Assembly: GCF_029892105.1 (NCBI RefSeq)
Contig: NZ_JARZAJ010000003.1
Span: 281,073 to 345,072, forward strand
Source of the DNA: Kitasatospora sp. GP82
GTDB taxonomy: Bacteria > Actinomycetota > Actinomycetes > Streptomycetales > Streptomycetaceae
Length of the DNA: 64,000 bases
Reading direction: 5' to 3'
Shown one piece after another: positions 25,497 through 34,022 of this stretch. A program made the position numbers and the translations under genes. Every line of letters starts with the position of its first letter. The stretch's first letter is position 1. The notes under the pieces are model-generated. The model had not been told where the DNA came from and made no database searches. It saw only the letters and a program-made list of their open reading frames with translations.

Positions 25497-27188
25497 ATGC
25501 CCGGGCCGCAGCTCCATCTGGACGACCTGCTGGGCGAGCTGCAGGCGCGGCTGGACGTCGCCCGCCGCACGCGGGACCGGGTGCACAGCCTGCTGGAGGC
25601 CGTCCTGTCGGTCGGCCGGGACCTGGACCTTGCCCAGGTGCTGCGGCACATCGTGGAGGCGGCCGTCACCTTGGTGGACGCCGAGTACGGCGCCCTCGGC
25701 GTGATCGGTGAGGACCAGCGGCTCTCGCAGTTCATCCCGGTCGGGGTGGCCGACGAACAGGTGGAGAGGATCGGCCGTCTGCCGACCGGGCACGGGCTGC
25801 TGGGTGAGCTGATCCGCCACCCGGCGCCGCTGCGCCTGGCGGAGATCTCCGAGCACGGGTCCTCGTACGGCTTTCCGTCCGGCCATCCGCCGATGCACAG
25901 CTTTCTGGGGGTGCCGATCCGGGTCCGGGAGAAGGTGTTCGGCAATCTCTATCTGACCGAGAAGCGCGGCGGCGTCGAGTTCGACGCGGAGGACGAGTCG
26001 GTGCTGTCCACCCTCGCCGTGGCGGCGGGGGTCGCGATCGACAACGCCCGGCTCTACGCCCAGGCCCGGCTGCGCGAGCGGTGGCTGGCGGCCAGTGCCG
26101 AGATCACGGCCAGCCTGCTCTCGGGCAGCGGCGAGGCCGAGGTGCTCGACCTGCTGGTGGCGCGGGCGGCCGCGATCGCCCGCGCGGATCTCACCGTCGT
26201 CGCCCTGCCGGTACCCGACGCGGATGAGCTGGAGGTGCGGATCGCGGTGGGGCTCGACGCCGAGCAGCACGCCGGACTTCTCCTGCCGCTGTCGGGCTCG
26301 TTCATGGGAACGGCGGCCCGCACGGGCGAACCGGTGGTCAGCGCCGATGTGCGGCAGGATCCGCGGATCACCGTCGGACCGCCCCGGTGGGAGGGTCTGG
26401 GCCCGGCGATGGCCGTACCGATCGGGACGGCGGCGGGCGGGGTGCACGGAGTGCTGATGCTCGCCCGGGCGGCGGGGCAGCCGTCGTTCGAGGCGGGCGA
26501 GTCGGAGCCGCTCCTGGGTTTCGCCGGGCAGGCGGCGCTCGCGATGGAGCTGGCGGAGCGCCGTCGCGACTTCGAGCGGGTCGCCCTGCTGCAGGAGCGG
26601 GACCGGATCGCCCGCGACCTGCACGACCTGGCGATCCAGCGTCTGTTCGCCACCGGGATGACGTTGCAGGGGGCGACCCGGTTCATCAGTCACCCTGCGG
26701 CCGCCGACCGGGTCCTGCGCGCCATCGACGACCTCGACGAGACCGCCAAGACCATCCGCGCCACCATCTTCGGTCTGCGCGCCCGTGAGACGGGTCCCCG
26801 GGCCAGGGGGTTGCGCGCCCGGGCGGTGGAGGCCGTCGAGCGTGCGGGCACCGTGCTCGGCTTCACACCGGGCCTGCGGATGACCGGTCTGCTGGACGTC
26901 GCCGTGCCGAAGCCGATCGCGGACGAGGCGGTCGCCGTCCTGCAGGAGGCGCTGTCCAACGCCGCCAGGCATGCCCGCGCCGACAGCGTGCAGGTCTCGC
27001 TGGCGGCGGGCTCCGAGCTGGTGGTCACCGTGACGGACGACGGCGTGGGACTGCCGACGGGCGGCCGCCGCAGCGGACTGGCCAACCTCGCCGAGCGCGC
27101 CGAGGCTCTGGGCGGCACGTTCCGGGCGCGAGCGGGCCCGCACGGCGGTACGGAGCTCGTCTGGCGGGTCCCGCTGACCTCGGTCTAA
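25497..27188 (+). CDS. GAF-domain sensor histidine kinase, DevS/DosT-like
   Basis: Cytosolic kinase of 563 residues with two GAF domains (about residues 40-190 and 210-360), a HisKA_3 box ERDRIARDLHDLAIQRLFAT with His376, and an HATPase domain with LQEALSNAARHARA, DDGVGLP and GLANLAERAEALGG. This is the build of the mycobacterial redox/hypoxia sensors DevS and DosT. The ATG follows GGGAGAGGG; a GTG at 25470 with GGAGGG is a good alternative. The gap before it contains the palindrome TCGGGGCCCCGA (25360-25371). No cognate DevR-type regulator is encoded in the window. Its stop overlaps that of the convergent nitroreductase gene. Confidence 0.88.
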   Translation: MPGPQLHLDDLLGELQARLDVARRTRDRVHSLLEAVLSVGRDLDLAQVLRHIVEAAVTLVDAEYGALGVIGEDQRLSQFIPVGVADEQVERIGRLPTGHGLLGELIRHPAPLRLAEISEHGSSYGFPSGHPPMHSFLGVPIRVREKVFGNLYLTEKRGGVEFDAEDESVLSTLAVAAGVAIDNARLYAQARLRERWLAASAEITASLLSGSGEAEVLDLLVARAAAIARADLTVVALPVPDADELEVRIAVGLDAEQHAGLLLPLSGSFMGTAARTGEPVVSADVRQDPRITVGPPRWEGLGPAMAVPIGTAAGGVHGVLMLARAAGQPSFEAGESEPLLGFAGQAALAMELAERRRDFERVALLQERDRIARDLHDLAIQRLFATGMTLQGATRFISHPAAADRVLRAIDDLDETAKTIRATIFGLRARETGPRARGLRARAVEAVERAGTVLGFTPGLRMTGLLDVAVPKPIADEAVAVLQEALSNAARHARADSVQVSLAAGSELVVTVTDDGVGLPTGGRRSGLANLAERAEALGGTFRARAGPHGGTELVWRVPLTSV

Positions 27189-28198
27189 GAGGCTCCGGCA
27201 GGCCGGGGCCGGTCGGGACCGGTGTCCAGGACGTCGGCCACCGACAGTCGCGGCGTGGCCGCCCCCTCGGCTCCGTAGCCGAGCCTGATCAGCAGCTGCA
27301 CGAAACCCGGGCCCTGCCGTGGATCGCGGGCCTCCCAGCGCAGATAGGGCCACTCCATCGCCTGGTCCAGCAGTGAGGCCCTGATCCGGTGCACGGTCGC
27401 CAGCAGCAGGACGTCCTCGAGGGCCGTCCCCGCGCGCAGCCAGTCCACGGGCCGGTCGTACGCGGTCGCCAGGACGGCGATGCACGGCTCGGTCTCGAAG
27501 GCGGCGGCGGGCAGGTGCTCGGCGGGATGGATGGCCGAGTAGTCCCGCATCGGCATCCGTCCGGCCGAGTCCTGCGGGCCGAGAGCGGTCGCCGGGATTC
27601 CGTACGGCGGGGCGCCCGGCCCCTGGATCCAGCTCCGGCTCTCCGCGCTGCGCTCGGGGTCCGTGGTGCTGCGGCGCTCGGCCTCGGCGGTCAGGTGCAG
27701 AAGCCGGTCCCGCTCCTCGCCGGCCGGGAAGTGGAGCTGTACGTCCTGTGCCCGTGCGGCCTCCGCCAGCTCGTCCAGGACCGCGGGCGGCACCGGCGGG
27801 CCGGTGAACGGCGTCCGGGCGGAGTGCCGCCGCCAGATCGCCGCGAAGAGCTCGGCGGTACGGGCGGACGCCGCCACCGGGGACGGTCGGTCCAGCTCGA
27901 TCACGGCCAGCAGGTCGGGCTCACCGGGGTCGGGCAGCAGCCGGACCTCGGGGTCCCGGCCGAGATAGCTGGCGGCCGTGCAGAGGTTGCGGACCGCCGC
28001 ACCGACCGAGATGTGCAGGGCGCGCCCTTCGGGGTCGGCGGACGGCAGCGCACGCTCGCGGACGGCGTGCACCTCCAGGGTGGAGGTCTCCGGCCGCAGC
28101 CGGAAGCGCCAGGGCTGGCTGTTGTGGATGGACGGTGCGGCCACGGCGGCGGAGACCAGCTTCTCCAGCGCTGCGGCATCAAGGGCCATGGTGGGCAT
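27185..28198 (-). CDS. Acg-family nitroreductase-like protein
   Basis: Protein of 337 residues of the FMN-binding Acg/Rv2032 type: an N-terminal nitroreductase half starting with AAVAAPSIHNSQPWRF and a second half with DRPVDWLRAGTALEDVLLLA. Mycobacterial homologues belong to the DosR dormancy regulon and are thought to store flavin rather than reduce nitro compounds. The ATG at 28198 is taken; another nine bases downstream is possible. It follows the SHOCT gene by 23 bases and is probably co-transcribed from the promoter carrying the GGGCCG-AT-CGGCTC site. Confidence 0.88.
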   Translation of the reverse strand: MPTMALDAAALEKLVSAAVAAPSIHNSQPWRFRLRPETSTLEVHAVRERALPSADPEGRALHISVGAAVRNLCTAASYLGRDPEVRLLPDPGEPDLLAVIELDRPSPVAASARTAELFAAIWRRHSARTPFTGPPVPPAVLDELAEAARAQDVQLHFPAGEERDRLLHLTAEAERRSTTDPERSAESRSWIQGPGAPPYGIPATALGPQDSAGRMPMRDYSAIHPAEHLPAAAFETEPCIAVLATAYDRPVDWLRAGTALEDVLLLATVHRIRASLLDQAMEWPYLRWEARDPRQGPGFVQLLIRLGYGAEGAATPRLSVADVLDTGPDRPRPAGAS

Positions 28199-28221
28199 GG
28201 CGGTCTCCCTGGACGGTTCGG

Positions 28222-28524
28222 TCAGCCGGGGGTCGGTCCCCGTGAAGAGCGCAGGACCTCCAAGCGGTGCCGGTACTCGTCGGCGTCGATCTCGCCCCGG
28301 GCGAAGCGCTCGGCGAGCAGCTGCTCCGGTGAAGGCCGCTCCGGCGAGGGCCGCCCGGGGGGCGGGCCGGCGGACCAGGCCGTGGGCCGGTGCTGCGGGG
28401 CCCGGCCGAGGTAGCGGGCCAGTGCGACGACCCCGAAGATGATCAGCCCCCAGAAGATCAGCATGCTGATGGCCAGCAGACCGAAGCCCCAGCCGTCCAT
28501 ACCGTGGTCGTGCCAGTACATCAT
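28222..28524 (-). CDS. SHOCT-domain membrane protein
   Basis: Protein of 100 residues: a His-rich start (MMYWHDHGMDGWGFGLLAIS), one membrane helix and a C-terminal SHOCT motif (EQLLAERFARGEIDADEYRH, then RLEVLR). SHOCT segments are short oligomerisation motifs at protein ends. AGGAG lies before the first ATG at 28524. It heads a two-gene unit with the Acg-type nitroreductase in a stress-response block. Confidence 0.85.
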   Translation of the reverse strand: MMYWHDHGMDGWGFGLLAISMLIFWGLIIFGVVALARYLGRAPQHRPTAWSAGPPPGRPSPERPSPEQLLAERFARGEIDADEYRHRLEVLRSSRGPTPG

Positions 28525-28602
28525 CGCGGGCTCCTGGCCTGGTGTGGTGGGGGCTGTCGCCCTCACAGCCCCACAGTGCCGCCTGCGGTCCCGTCAGCGC
28601 TT

Positions 28603-28616
28603 GGGCCGATCGGCTC
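28603..28616. promoter_or_regulatory. DevR-box-like inverted repeat upstream of SHOCT/nitroreductase
   Basis: GGGCCG-AT-CGGCTC, within the longer near-perfect dyad TTGGGCCGATCGGCTCAA (28601-28618), lies 79 bases before the SHOCT start. The same GGGCCG-N2-CGGCCC element occurs in two other promoter regions of this block. Confidence 0.6.
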
Positions 28617-28650
28617 AATCTGCCGAACCTGGCGGACCCCGGTGCCGTGG

Positions 28651-29295
28651 TCAGCTCTCGCCGTTGTCCGGCCAGCGGTGGCCGCGCCCGGACCACAACG
28701 GCTCCACCAGCTCCCAGGCGGGCTCCCAGGTGCGCTCGGCACGGCGGTCGAGCGCACGGCAGCGGACGGCATAGCCGACCCAGGCCGCCGATCCCAGACC
28801 GCTCAGCACACCGAGCCCGTAGATGCCCGCCGACACCGTCATCTCGATGTCGGCGCGCGGCGGCGGCGCCGGGACACCCCCGTCGTCGACCCAGAGCGGG
28901 ACGGCCGTACCGGCCGCCGTACCGATCGGCACCTCGATCACGTCACTGGTCCGGCCGACCGGCGGGTAGGTCCAGGCGGCCCTGACCGGGCCCCGGCCAT
29001 CGGCCTGGACCGGCTTGGCGGGCGCAGCGGCGAGGGTGGTCGCGGTCACCAGGTGGCGGTGCAGGGCGATCTGCCCCGCCGCGGTCCGCATGCCGTTCAG
29101 AAGTGCCAGGGAGACCACTGTGGCGATGACCAGGGAGAGAGCCAGGGCCAGCCACATACCGAGGAGCAGTCTGCTGCGTGCCCGGTCGACCGGGCGGCAG
29201 AGCGGGTTCGCCTCCCGGGCGAGGGCCCGCCGCAGATGGCAGGCGGGAGACGTGCGAGCGGCCGGCTGCCTGCGCGGTTCGGATGCGGCTGTCAT
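28651..29295 (-). CDS. Rv1733c-like membrane protein
   Basis: Protein of 214 residues with two membrane helices, LLLGMWLALALSLVIATVVS and IYGLGVLSGLGSAAWVGYAV, on either side of an extracytoplasmic domain of about 80 residues. The N-terminal NPLCRPVDRARSRL is the hallmark of the Rv1733c family, a DosR-regulon membrane antigen in mycobacteria whose function is unknown. The gene stands alone behind a GGGCCG-GC-CGGCCC site. Confidence 0.8.
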   Translation of the reverse strand: MTAASEPRRQPAARTSPACHLRRALAREANPLCRPVDRARSRLLLGMWLALALSLVIATVVSLALLNGMRTAAGQIALHRHLVTATTLAAAPAKPVQADGRGPVRAAWTYPPVGRTSDVIEVPIGTAAGTAVPLWVDDGGVPAPPPRADIEMTVSAGIYGLGVLSGLGSAAWVGYAVRCRALDRRAERTWEPAWELVEPLWSGRGHRWPDNGES

Positions 29296-29386
29296 GGCAC
29301 GCCTCCTCGGTCCGGAGCTGCGGCCACCGGACGGTGCCGGCGGGTCTCACGATCCAGTGTGTCGGCGGGAACCGGCCCCCGACCAG

Positions 29387-29400
29387 GGGCCGGCCGGCCC
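29387..29400. promoter_or_regulatory. DevR-box-like inverted repeat upstream of the Rv1733c-like gene
   Basis: GGGCCG-GC-CGGCCC, a perfect 14-bp palindrome, lies 92 bases before the Rv1733c-like start. It is followed by TGTCGC, exactly as at the site between the universal stress genes. Confidence 0.6.
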
Positions 29401-29453
29401 TGTCGCGGGTTGCCGGGCCCCGGGGCGGGGCCTCACGGTGTGGGCGGGCATGG

Positions 29454-29891
29454 TCAGTCCGGCCGGACGATGACCACCGGGCAGGGCGCGTGCAGCGCGC
29501 ACTGCTGGCTCACCGAGCCGAGCACGGTACGGGCGAAAGTGCCCCGGCCACGGCTGCCCACGACGAGGAGCTCGGCGCCCGCTGCGGCGTCCAGCAGGAC
29601 CTGGGCCGGGTTGCCGAGCACCAGGTGTTCGCGTACCTCCACCGGCCGGTCCGCCCCGAGCACGTCCCGGAGTTCCCGGCCGAGCGCCTGGCGCGCGACG
29701 TCCTCGTCGAACGTGGAGTCGACCACGGGCGCCGACCACCCGTAGAGCGCCACCGGCTCCCACGCGGCCACCGCGTCCACCGTCGCCCCGGTCAACTCCG
29801 CCTGGCCGACCGCCCATCGCAGCGCGGCGTACGACGGGGGCGAACCGTCGACGCCGACCACGATGCGGGCAGCAGAGTCGTTCCCGGCCAC
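29454..29891 (-). CDS. universal stress protein, single UspA domain
   Basis: Cytosolic protein of 145 residues. It starts RIVVGVDGSPPSYAALRWAV and ends with the ATP-binding loop GSRGRGTFARTVLGS, which fits the G-2x-G-9x-G-S/T pattern of ATP-binding Usp proteins. I take the GTG at 29891, which has GAGG eight bases ahead. It is divergent from a two-domain Usp gene and shares its control region. Confidence 0.88.
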   Translation of the reverse strand: MAGNDSAARIVVGVDGSPPSYAALRWAVGQAELTGATVDAVAAWEPVALYGWSAPVVDSTFDEDVARQALGRELRDVLGADRPVEVREHLVLGNPAQVLLDAAAGAELLVVGSRGRGTFARTVLGSVSQQCALHAPCPVVIVRPD

Positions 29892-29973
29892 ACCGATCAC
29901 CTCGCTCCGTCTCCGTCTCCTCCACGCTGCGCTTGTCCCGCCGGATCCGCCAGCAGTGCCCGTCGCTCCGGTG

Positions 29974-29987
29974 GGGCCGCTCGGCCC
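29974..29987. promoter_or_regulatory. DevR-box-like inverted repeat between divergent usp genes
   Basis: GGGCCG-CT-CGGCCC, followed by TGTCGC, lies in the 184 bp gap between the two divergent universal stress genes and so could control both. It is the third copy of this element within 1.4 kb. Confidence 0.6.
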
Positions 29988-30075
29988 TGTCGCCCGGGTC
30001 GGACGCCTCCGTACAGTACGAAAAGGACCGACATCCGACCGCCGGCCCGCTGGCCCGCACACCGGTGGAGGAACG

Positions 30076-30960
30076 ATGACAGCCACCAGCGAACGCTGTC
30101 CGATCGTGCTCGGCGTCGACGCTCTCGACCCGAGTCCGCTCGCGACGTCCTGGGCCGCCGACGAAGCCGCCCGGCGGGACCTGCCGTTGCGCCTGGTCCA
30201 CGCCGTACCGGCGATGATCCGGGACATCAGGGGTCTGGAGCAGTCCAGGTACCACGCCGAGCTCCGGCGCAACGGCGACCGGCTGCTCGACGAGGCCGTG
30301 CTGCTCGCCCGTGAGCGACACCCGCGCCTGGAGGTGTCCACCGCCGTCCTGGACGGGAGTCCGGGGCATGCGCTGATCCGGGAGTCCGCACATGCCGAGC
30401 TCGTGGTGCTCGGCTCGCGGCGGCTCTCCCGGGCCGAGGAAGTGCTCAGTGCCTACTCGGTGGCCGTCCCGGTGAGCGCCCAGGCCCTCTGTCCGGTGGT
30501 GGTGGTCCACGGCCCGGAGCACATCACCCAGGAGTCGCCCTATCTGGTGGTCGGGGTGGACGGCAGCGCTTCGTCCACCGCCGCGGTGGACTTCGCCTTC
30601 GACGCCGCCGCCCTGCGCAGCGCGGACCTGCGGGCCATCTGGGTCTGGCAGCCGCCGCTGATCGTGCCCGTCGACGAGCAGGCCGCCCTCAAGGAGGTCC
30701 GGCGCATGCTGTACGAGACCACGGCGGGGCGCTCCGGCAGCTACCCGGACGTCGTGCTGACCCACGAGGTGGTGTCCGGGCATCCGGTGGACGAGTTGGG
30801 CAAGGCCGCCGACCACGCGCTGGCCGTGGTGGTCGGCCGCCGGGGCCGGGGCGGGTTCACCGGTATGCGACTCGGCTCCGTCCCGCACGGGCTGCTGCAC
30901 CACGCCCACTGCCCGGTCGTCGTCGTTCCCACGTCGGCACACGGCCGTGTACTCACGTGA
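30076..30960 (+). CDS. universal stress protein, tandem UspA domains
   Basis: Cytosolic protein of 294 residues with two UspA domains (about 8-150 and 155-290). The second keeps the ATP-binding pattern GRRGRGGFTGMRLGS; in the first the corresponding loop reads GSRRLSRAEEVLSAYS and lacks the second glycine, so only one ATP site seems intact. GGAGGA lies before the ATG at 30076. Two-domain Usp proteins of this kind are regular members of the actinobacterial dormancy regulon. Confidence 0.9.
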   Translation: MTATSERCPIVLGVDALDPSPLATSWAADEAARRDLPLRLVHAVPAMIRDIRGLEQSRYHAELRRNGDRLLDEAVLLARERHPRLEVSTAVLDGSPGHALIRESAHAELVVLGSRRLSRAEEVLSAYSVAVPVSAQALCPVVVVHGPEHITQESPYLVVGVDGSASSTAAVDFAFDAAALRSADLRAIWVWQPPLIVPVDEQAALKEVRRMLYETTAGRSGSYPDVVLTHEVVSGHPVDELGKAADHALAVVVGRRGRGGFTGMRLGSVPHGLLHHAHCPVVVVPTSAHGRVLT

Positions 30961-31125
30961 CGCTCATGTGACGGGCCGCGGCCCGGGCGGCGGGTCTTCC
31001 GCGGACGGTGGCCGTAGTGTCGCTCTGCGCCCGGTCGCCTCGCCTGGCCAACTCGCCACCCACGGAAGCGTTCCGGTCCATGACGGACCGATCCGCACGA
31101 CCATCGCCCGGCCGTCGCCAGCTTT

Positions 31126-31140
31126 TTGACGACCCGTCAA
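31126..31140. other. inverted repeat TTGACG-N3-CGTCAA
   Basis: A perfect 6-bp dyad with a three-base spacer lies in the 210 bp between the tandem usp gene and the leftward secreted-protein gene. A T-run precedes rather than follows it on the plus strand, so it is a poor terminator; it could be a small operator. Confidence 0.3.
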
Positions 31141-31170
31141 TGCGCGACAGGCCCGGGCGCCCGCTCGTCG

Positions 31171-31569
31171 CTACTTCGACTGCGCCTGCGGCTGCGCGTA
31201 GGCGTTCAGGACCTTGGCGCCGTTGACGCAGGTCGCCGGCAGGTCCCGCTCGGTGTACGGCGGGGACTGGCAGACCCAACCCAGTACCTTGACCGGGCCG
31301 CCGCCGCCGTTGCCCGGCGCCAGACCGGCGCTCAGGTAGGAGTAGTACAGCGAGAGGACGTTCCGGGCGTCGTGGCAACTCGCCGGGCCGTGCTGGACTT
31401 TGACCACGGCGGGGAGGCCGGCGGCGGTGGTCAGGGTGCCGCAGGTTCCGTTCGCCTGAGCCTGCGCCGGAGCGCCGGACGCGGCGATGCCGAACGTGAG
31501 CAGAGCGGCACCGGCTGCCAGTAGCCCGGGGCGAACCAACGACTTCCAAGTTCCTGATGAGGCATTCAT
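31171..31569 (-). CDS. small secreted protein of unknown function
   Basis: Protein of 132 residues with a Sec signal peptide (core LLAAGAALLTFGIAASGAPA, cleavage after AQA near residue 38). The mature part of about 95 residues has four cysteines (in GTCGTL, ASCHDA, GWVCQS and ATCVNG), probably two disulphides. I recognise no family. AAGGAG lies eight bases before the ATG at 31569, so expression looks genuine. Confidence 0.75.
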   Translation of the reverse strand: MNASSGTWKSLVRPGLLAAGAALLTFGIAASGAPAQAQANGTCGTLTTAAGLPAVVKVQHGPASCHDARNVLSLYYSYLSAGLAPGNGGGGPVKVLGWVCQSPPYTERDLPATCVNGAKVLNAYAQPQAQSK

Positions 31570-32045
31570 GGGCTGAACTCCTTAATCGAAGTCGGCCGTC
31601 CGGCGGGCACTCGGGCCACCCGGGAAGATCTTGGAGACTCCATCGTAGAGCGCAACGGCATCATCGGCGCGGAGAGCATGGTCCGCACCGTCCCCGCAGG
31701 CACGGCCGGGATCCACCGCTGCACCGGCGGCGAGCCGTCGGCGGAGCACTCCAGGATGGTCCGATTTATCCTGAAAGACGCTGGCCATTACCGGCGCCCA
31801 CCACTTCGGTGGGTGCTGCAGCCCGACCTCCGTGTCACCCTCAGCGCCGCGTCCGCCCCAGCCCGACTCCGGCCGACACCACCGTCCGCGCTGGTCGCCT
31901 GGTACGCCTCCTTCGCCACGGTCACCAACAGCACCTGGAAACGGACGGCACTGCCGGTCTGGCCACTCGGCTGACCCTCGGGCAGACCCGTCCCCCGCGC
32001 GGTCCTGGACGATCCCGACGAGCAGAGGCAAGGCGAGGAGAGGCG
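31570..32045. other. intergenic region before acetyl-CoA synthetase
   Basis: About 475 bp between divergent genes. No frame here looks coding. A short hairpin, CCCACC-ACTTC-GGTGGG, lies at 31797-31813, and an AT-richer stretch (GATTTATCCTGAAAG, 31762-31776) could be part of a promoter. None of the GGGCCG-N2-CGGCCC elements of the preceding block is present. Confidence 0.5.
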
Positions 32046-34022
32046 ATGAGTGAGGAGACGCTGTCGAATCTGTCGCACGAGGACCGTCGCTTCCCCCCGC
32101 CCACGGAGCTCGTGGCGACGGCCAACGTCACCGCGGCGACCGTACGCGCCGCACGGGAGGACCCGCTGGCCTTCTGGGAGGAGCAGGCCCGTCGGCTGAC
32201 CTGGGCCCAGCCCTGGAGCCGGGTACTGGACTGGACCGAGGCGCCGTTCGCCCGCTGGTTCGTGGACGGCCGCCTCAACGTCGCCTACAACTGCGTGGAC
32301 CGGCATGTGGAGGCCGGCCGAGGGTCGAGGGTGGCCTTCCACTGGGAGGGAGAGCCCGGCGACACCCGTACGGTCACCTACGCAGAGCTCAAGGACACGG
32401 TCTGCCGGGCGGCGAACGCACTGATCGAACTCGGTGTCCGGGAGGGGGACCGGGTCGCGATCTACATGCCGATGATTCCCGAGACCGCCGTCGCGATGCT
32501 GGCCTGTGCCCGGATCGGGGCACCGCACACCGTGGTCTTCGGCGGCTTCTCGGCCGACGCGCTCAAGGGGCGGATCCTCGACTGCGACGCGCGGGTCGTG
32601 ATCACCGCCGACGGCGGCTACCGCAAGGGCGCCGCCTCGGCTCTCAAACCGGCCGTGGACCAGGCCGTGGCGGACTGCCCGGACGTACGCAGCGTCATCG
32701 TCGTCCGCCGCACCGGCCAGCAGGTGCCGTTCACCGAGGGCCGGGACGTCTGGTGGCACGACCTGGTGGACCGTCAGTCACCGGAACACCGGGCCCAACC
32801 CTTCGACTCCGAGCACCCCCTGTACATCATGTACACCTCGGGGACCACGGCACAGCCCAAGGGCATCCTGCACACCTCGGGCGGCTATCTGACCCAGGTC
32901 GCCTGGACGCACTGGGCCGTGTTCGACCTCAAACCCGAGCGGGACGTCTTCTGGACGGCTGCCGACATCGGCTGGGTCACCGGCCACTCGTACATCGTCT
33001 ACGGGCCGCTGGCCAACGGCGCCACCTCGGTCATGTACGAGGGCACCCCCGACACTCCGCACCAGGGTCGCTGGTGGGAGATCGTCCAGCGGTACGGGGT
33101 CACCGTGCTCTACTGCGCCCCCACCGCGATCCGCACCTTCATGAAGTGGGGTGCGCAGATCCCGGCGCGCTACGACCTCTCCACCCTCCGGATCATCGGC
33201 TCGGTCGGCGAACCGATCAATCCCGAAGCCTGGATCTGGTACCGGCACACCATCGGCGGCGACCGCTGCCCGGTGGTGGACACCTGGTGGCAGACCGAGA
33301 CCGGGGCGCAGCTGCTCAGCCCGCTGCCGGGGGTGAGCGAGTGCAAACCGGGCTCGGCGCTCGGCCCGCTGCCCGGCGTCAGCGCCGAGGTGGTGGACGA
33401 CTCCGGGGCGCCGGTACCCAACGGCGCGGGCGGCTACCTGGTCCTGACCGAGCCGTGGCCGGCCATGCTCCGCACCATCTGGGGCGACCGGCAGCGCTAC
33501 ATCGACACCTACTGGTCGCGTTTCCCCGGCAGTTACTTCGCCGGGGACGGCGCCAAGAAGGACGAGGACGGCGACATCTGGCTGCTCGGCCGGGTGGACG
33601 ACGTCATGAACGTCTCCGGTCACCGGATCTCCACCACCGAGGTGGAGTCGGCACTGGTCTCCCACCCCAGGGTGGCCGAGGCGGCGGTCGTGGGCGCGAC
33701 GGACGCCACCACCGGGCAGGGCATCGTCGCGTTCGTCATCCTGCGCAGCGCCACCCGGGACGACGCCGCTCAGGACGGCGAGTCCGCCGAGGAACTCGTC
33801 CGGGAACTCCGGGCCCACGTGACCAGGGAGATCGGCCCGATCGCCCGGCCACGGGAGATCATGGTGGTCCCCGAACTGCCGAAGACCCGGTCGGGGAAGA
33901 TCATGCGCCGTCTGCTGAGGGACGTGGCCGAGCACCGCGAGCTCGGGGACGTCACCACCCTCACCGACAGCTCGGTCATGCAGCTGATCAGGGAGAGACT
34001 GCCCGCCGCCACCGAGGACTGA
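32046..34022 (+). CDS. acsA: acetyl-CoA synthetase
   Basis: AMP-forming acetate-CoA ligase of 658 residues, full length. It activates acetate with ATP and transfers it to CoA. Motifs: the phosphate loop YTSGTTAQPKG starting at Tyr263, WWQTETG, YFAGDGAKKDEDGDIWLLG, VDDVMNVSGHRIST, and the catalytic Lys618 in PKTRSGKIMRR, which is the site of regulatory acetylation in this family. GAGGAGAGG precedes the ATG at 32046. It stands alone; an aldo/keto reductase fragment abuts its stop. Confidence 0.95.
   Translation: MSEETLSNLSHEDRRFPPPTELVATANVTAATVRAAREDPLAFWEEQARRLTWAQPWSRVLDWTEAPFARWFVDGRLNVAYNCVDRHVEAGRGSRVAFHWEGEPGDTRTVTYAELKDTVCRAANALIELGVREGDRVAIYMPMIPETAVAMLACARIGAPHTVVFGGFSADALKGRILDCDARVVITADGGYRKGAASALKPAVDQAVADCPDVRSVIVVRRTGQQVPFTEGRDVWWHDLVDRQSPEHRAQPFDSEHPLYIMYTSGTTAQPKGILHTSGGYLTQVAWTHWAVFDLKPERDVFWTAADIGWVTGHSYIVYGPLANGATSVMYEGTPDTPHQGRWWEIVQRYGVTVLYCAPTAIRTFMKWGAQIPARYDLSTLRIIGSVGEPINPEAWIWYRHTIGGDRCPVVDTWWQTETGAQLLSPLPGVSECKPGSALGPLPGVSAEVVDDSGAPVPNGAGGYLVLTEPWPAMLRTIWGDRQRYIDTYWSRFPGSYFAGDGAKKDEDGDIWLLGRVDDVMNVSGHRISTTEVESALVSHPRVAEAAVVGATDATTGQGIVAFVILRSATRDDAAQDGESAEELVRELRAHVTREIGPIARPREIMVVPELPKTRSGKIMRRLLRDVAEHRELGDVTTLTDSSVMQLIRERLPAATED

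Noticed and set aside
30972..30983. GGGCCGCGGCCC as a fourth DevR-box-like site
   Set aside because: It lacks the two-base spacer of the other three and lies at the 3' end of the tandem usp gene, not upstream of a stress gene.
31126..31140. TTGACG-ACC-CGTCAA as an intrinsic terminator
   Set aside because: The T-run precedes the dyad on the plus strand and becomes an A-run after it on the minus strand, so neither direction has the terminator layout.
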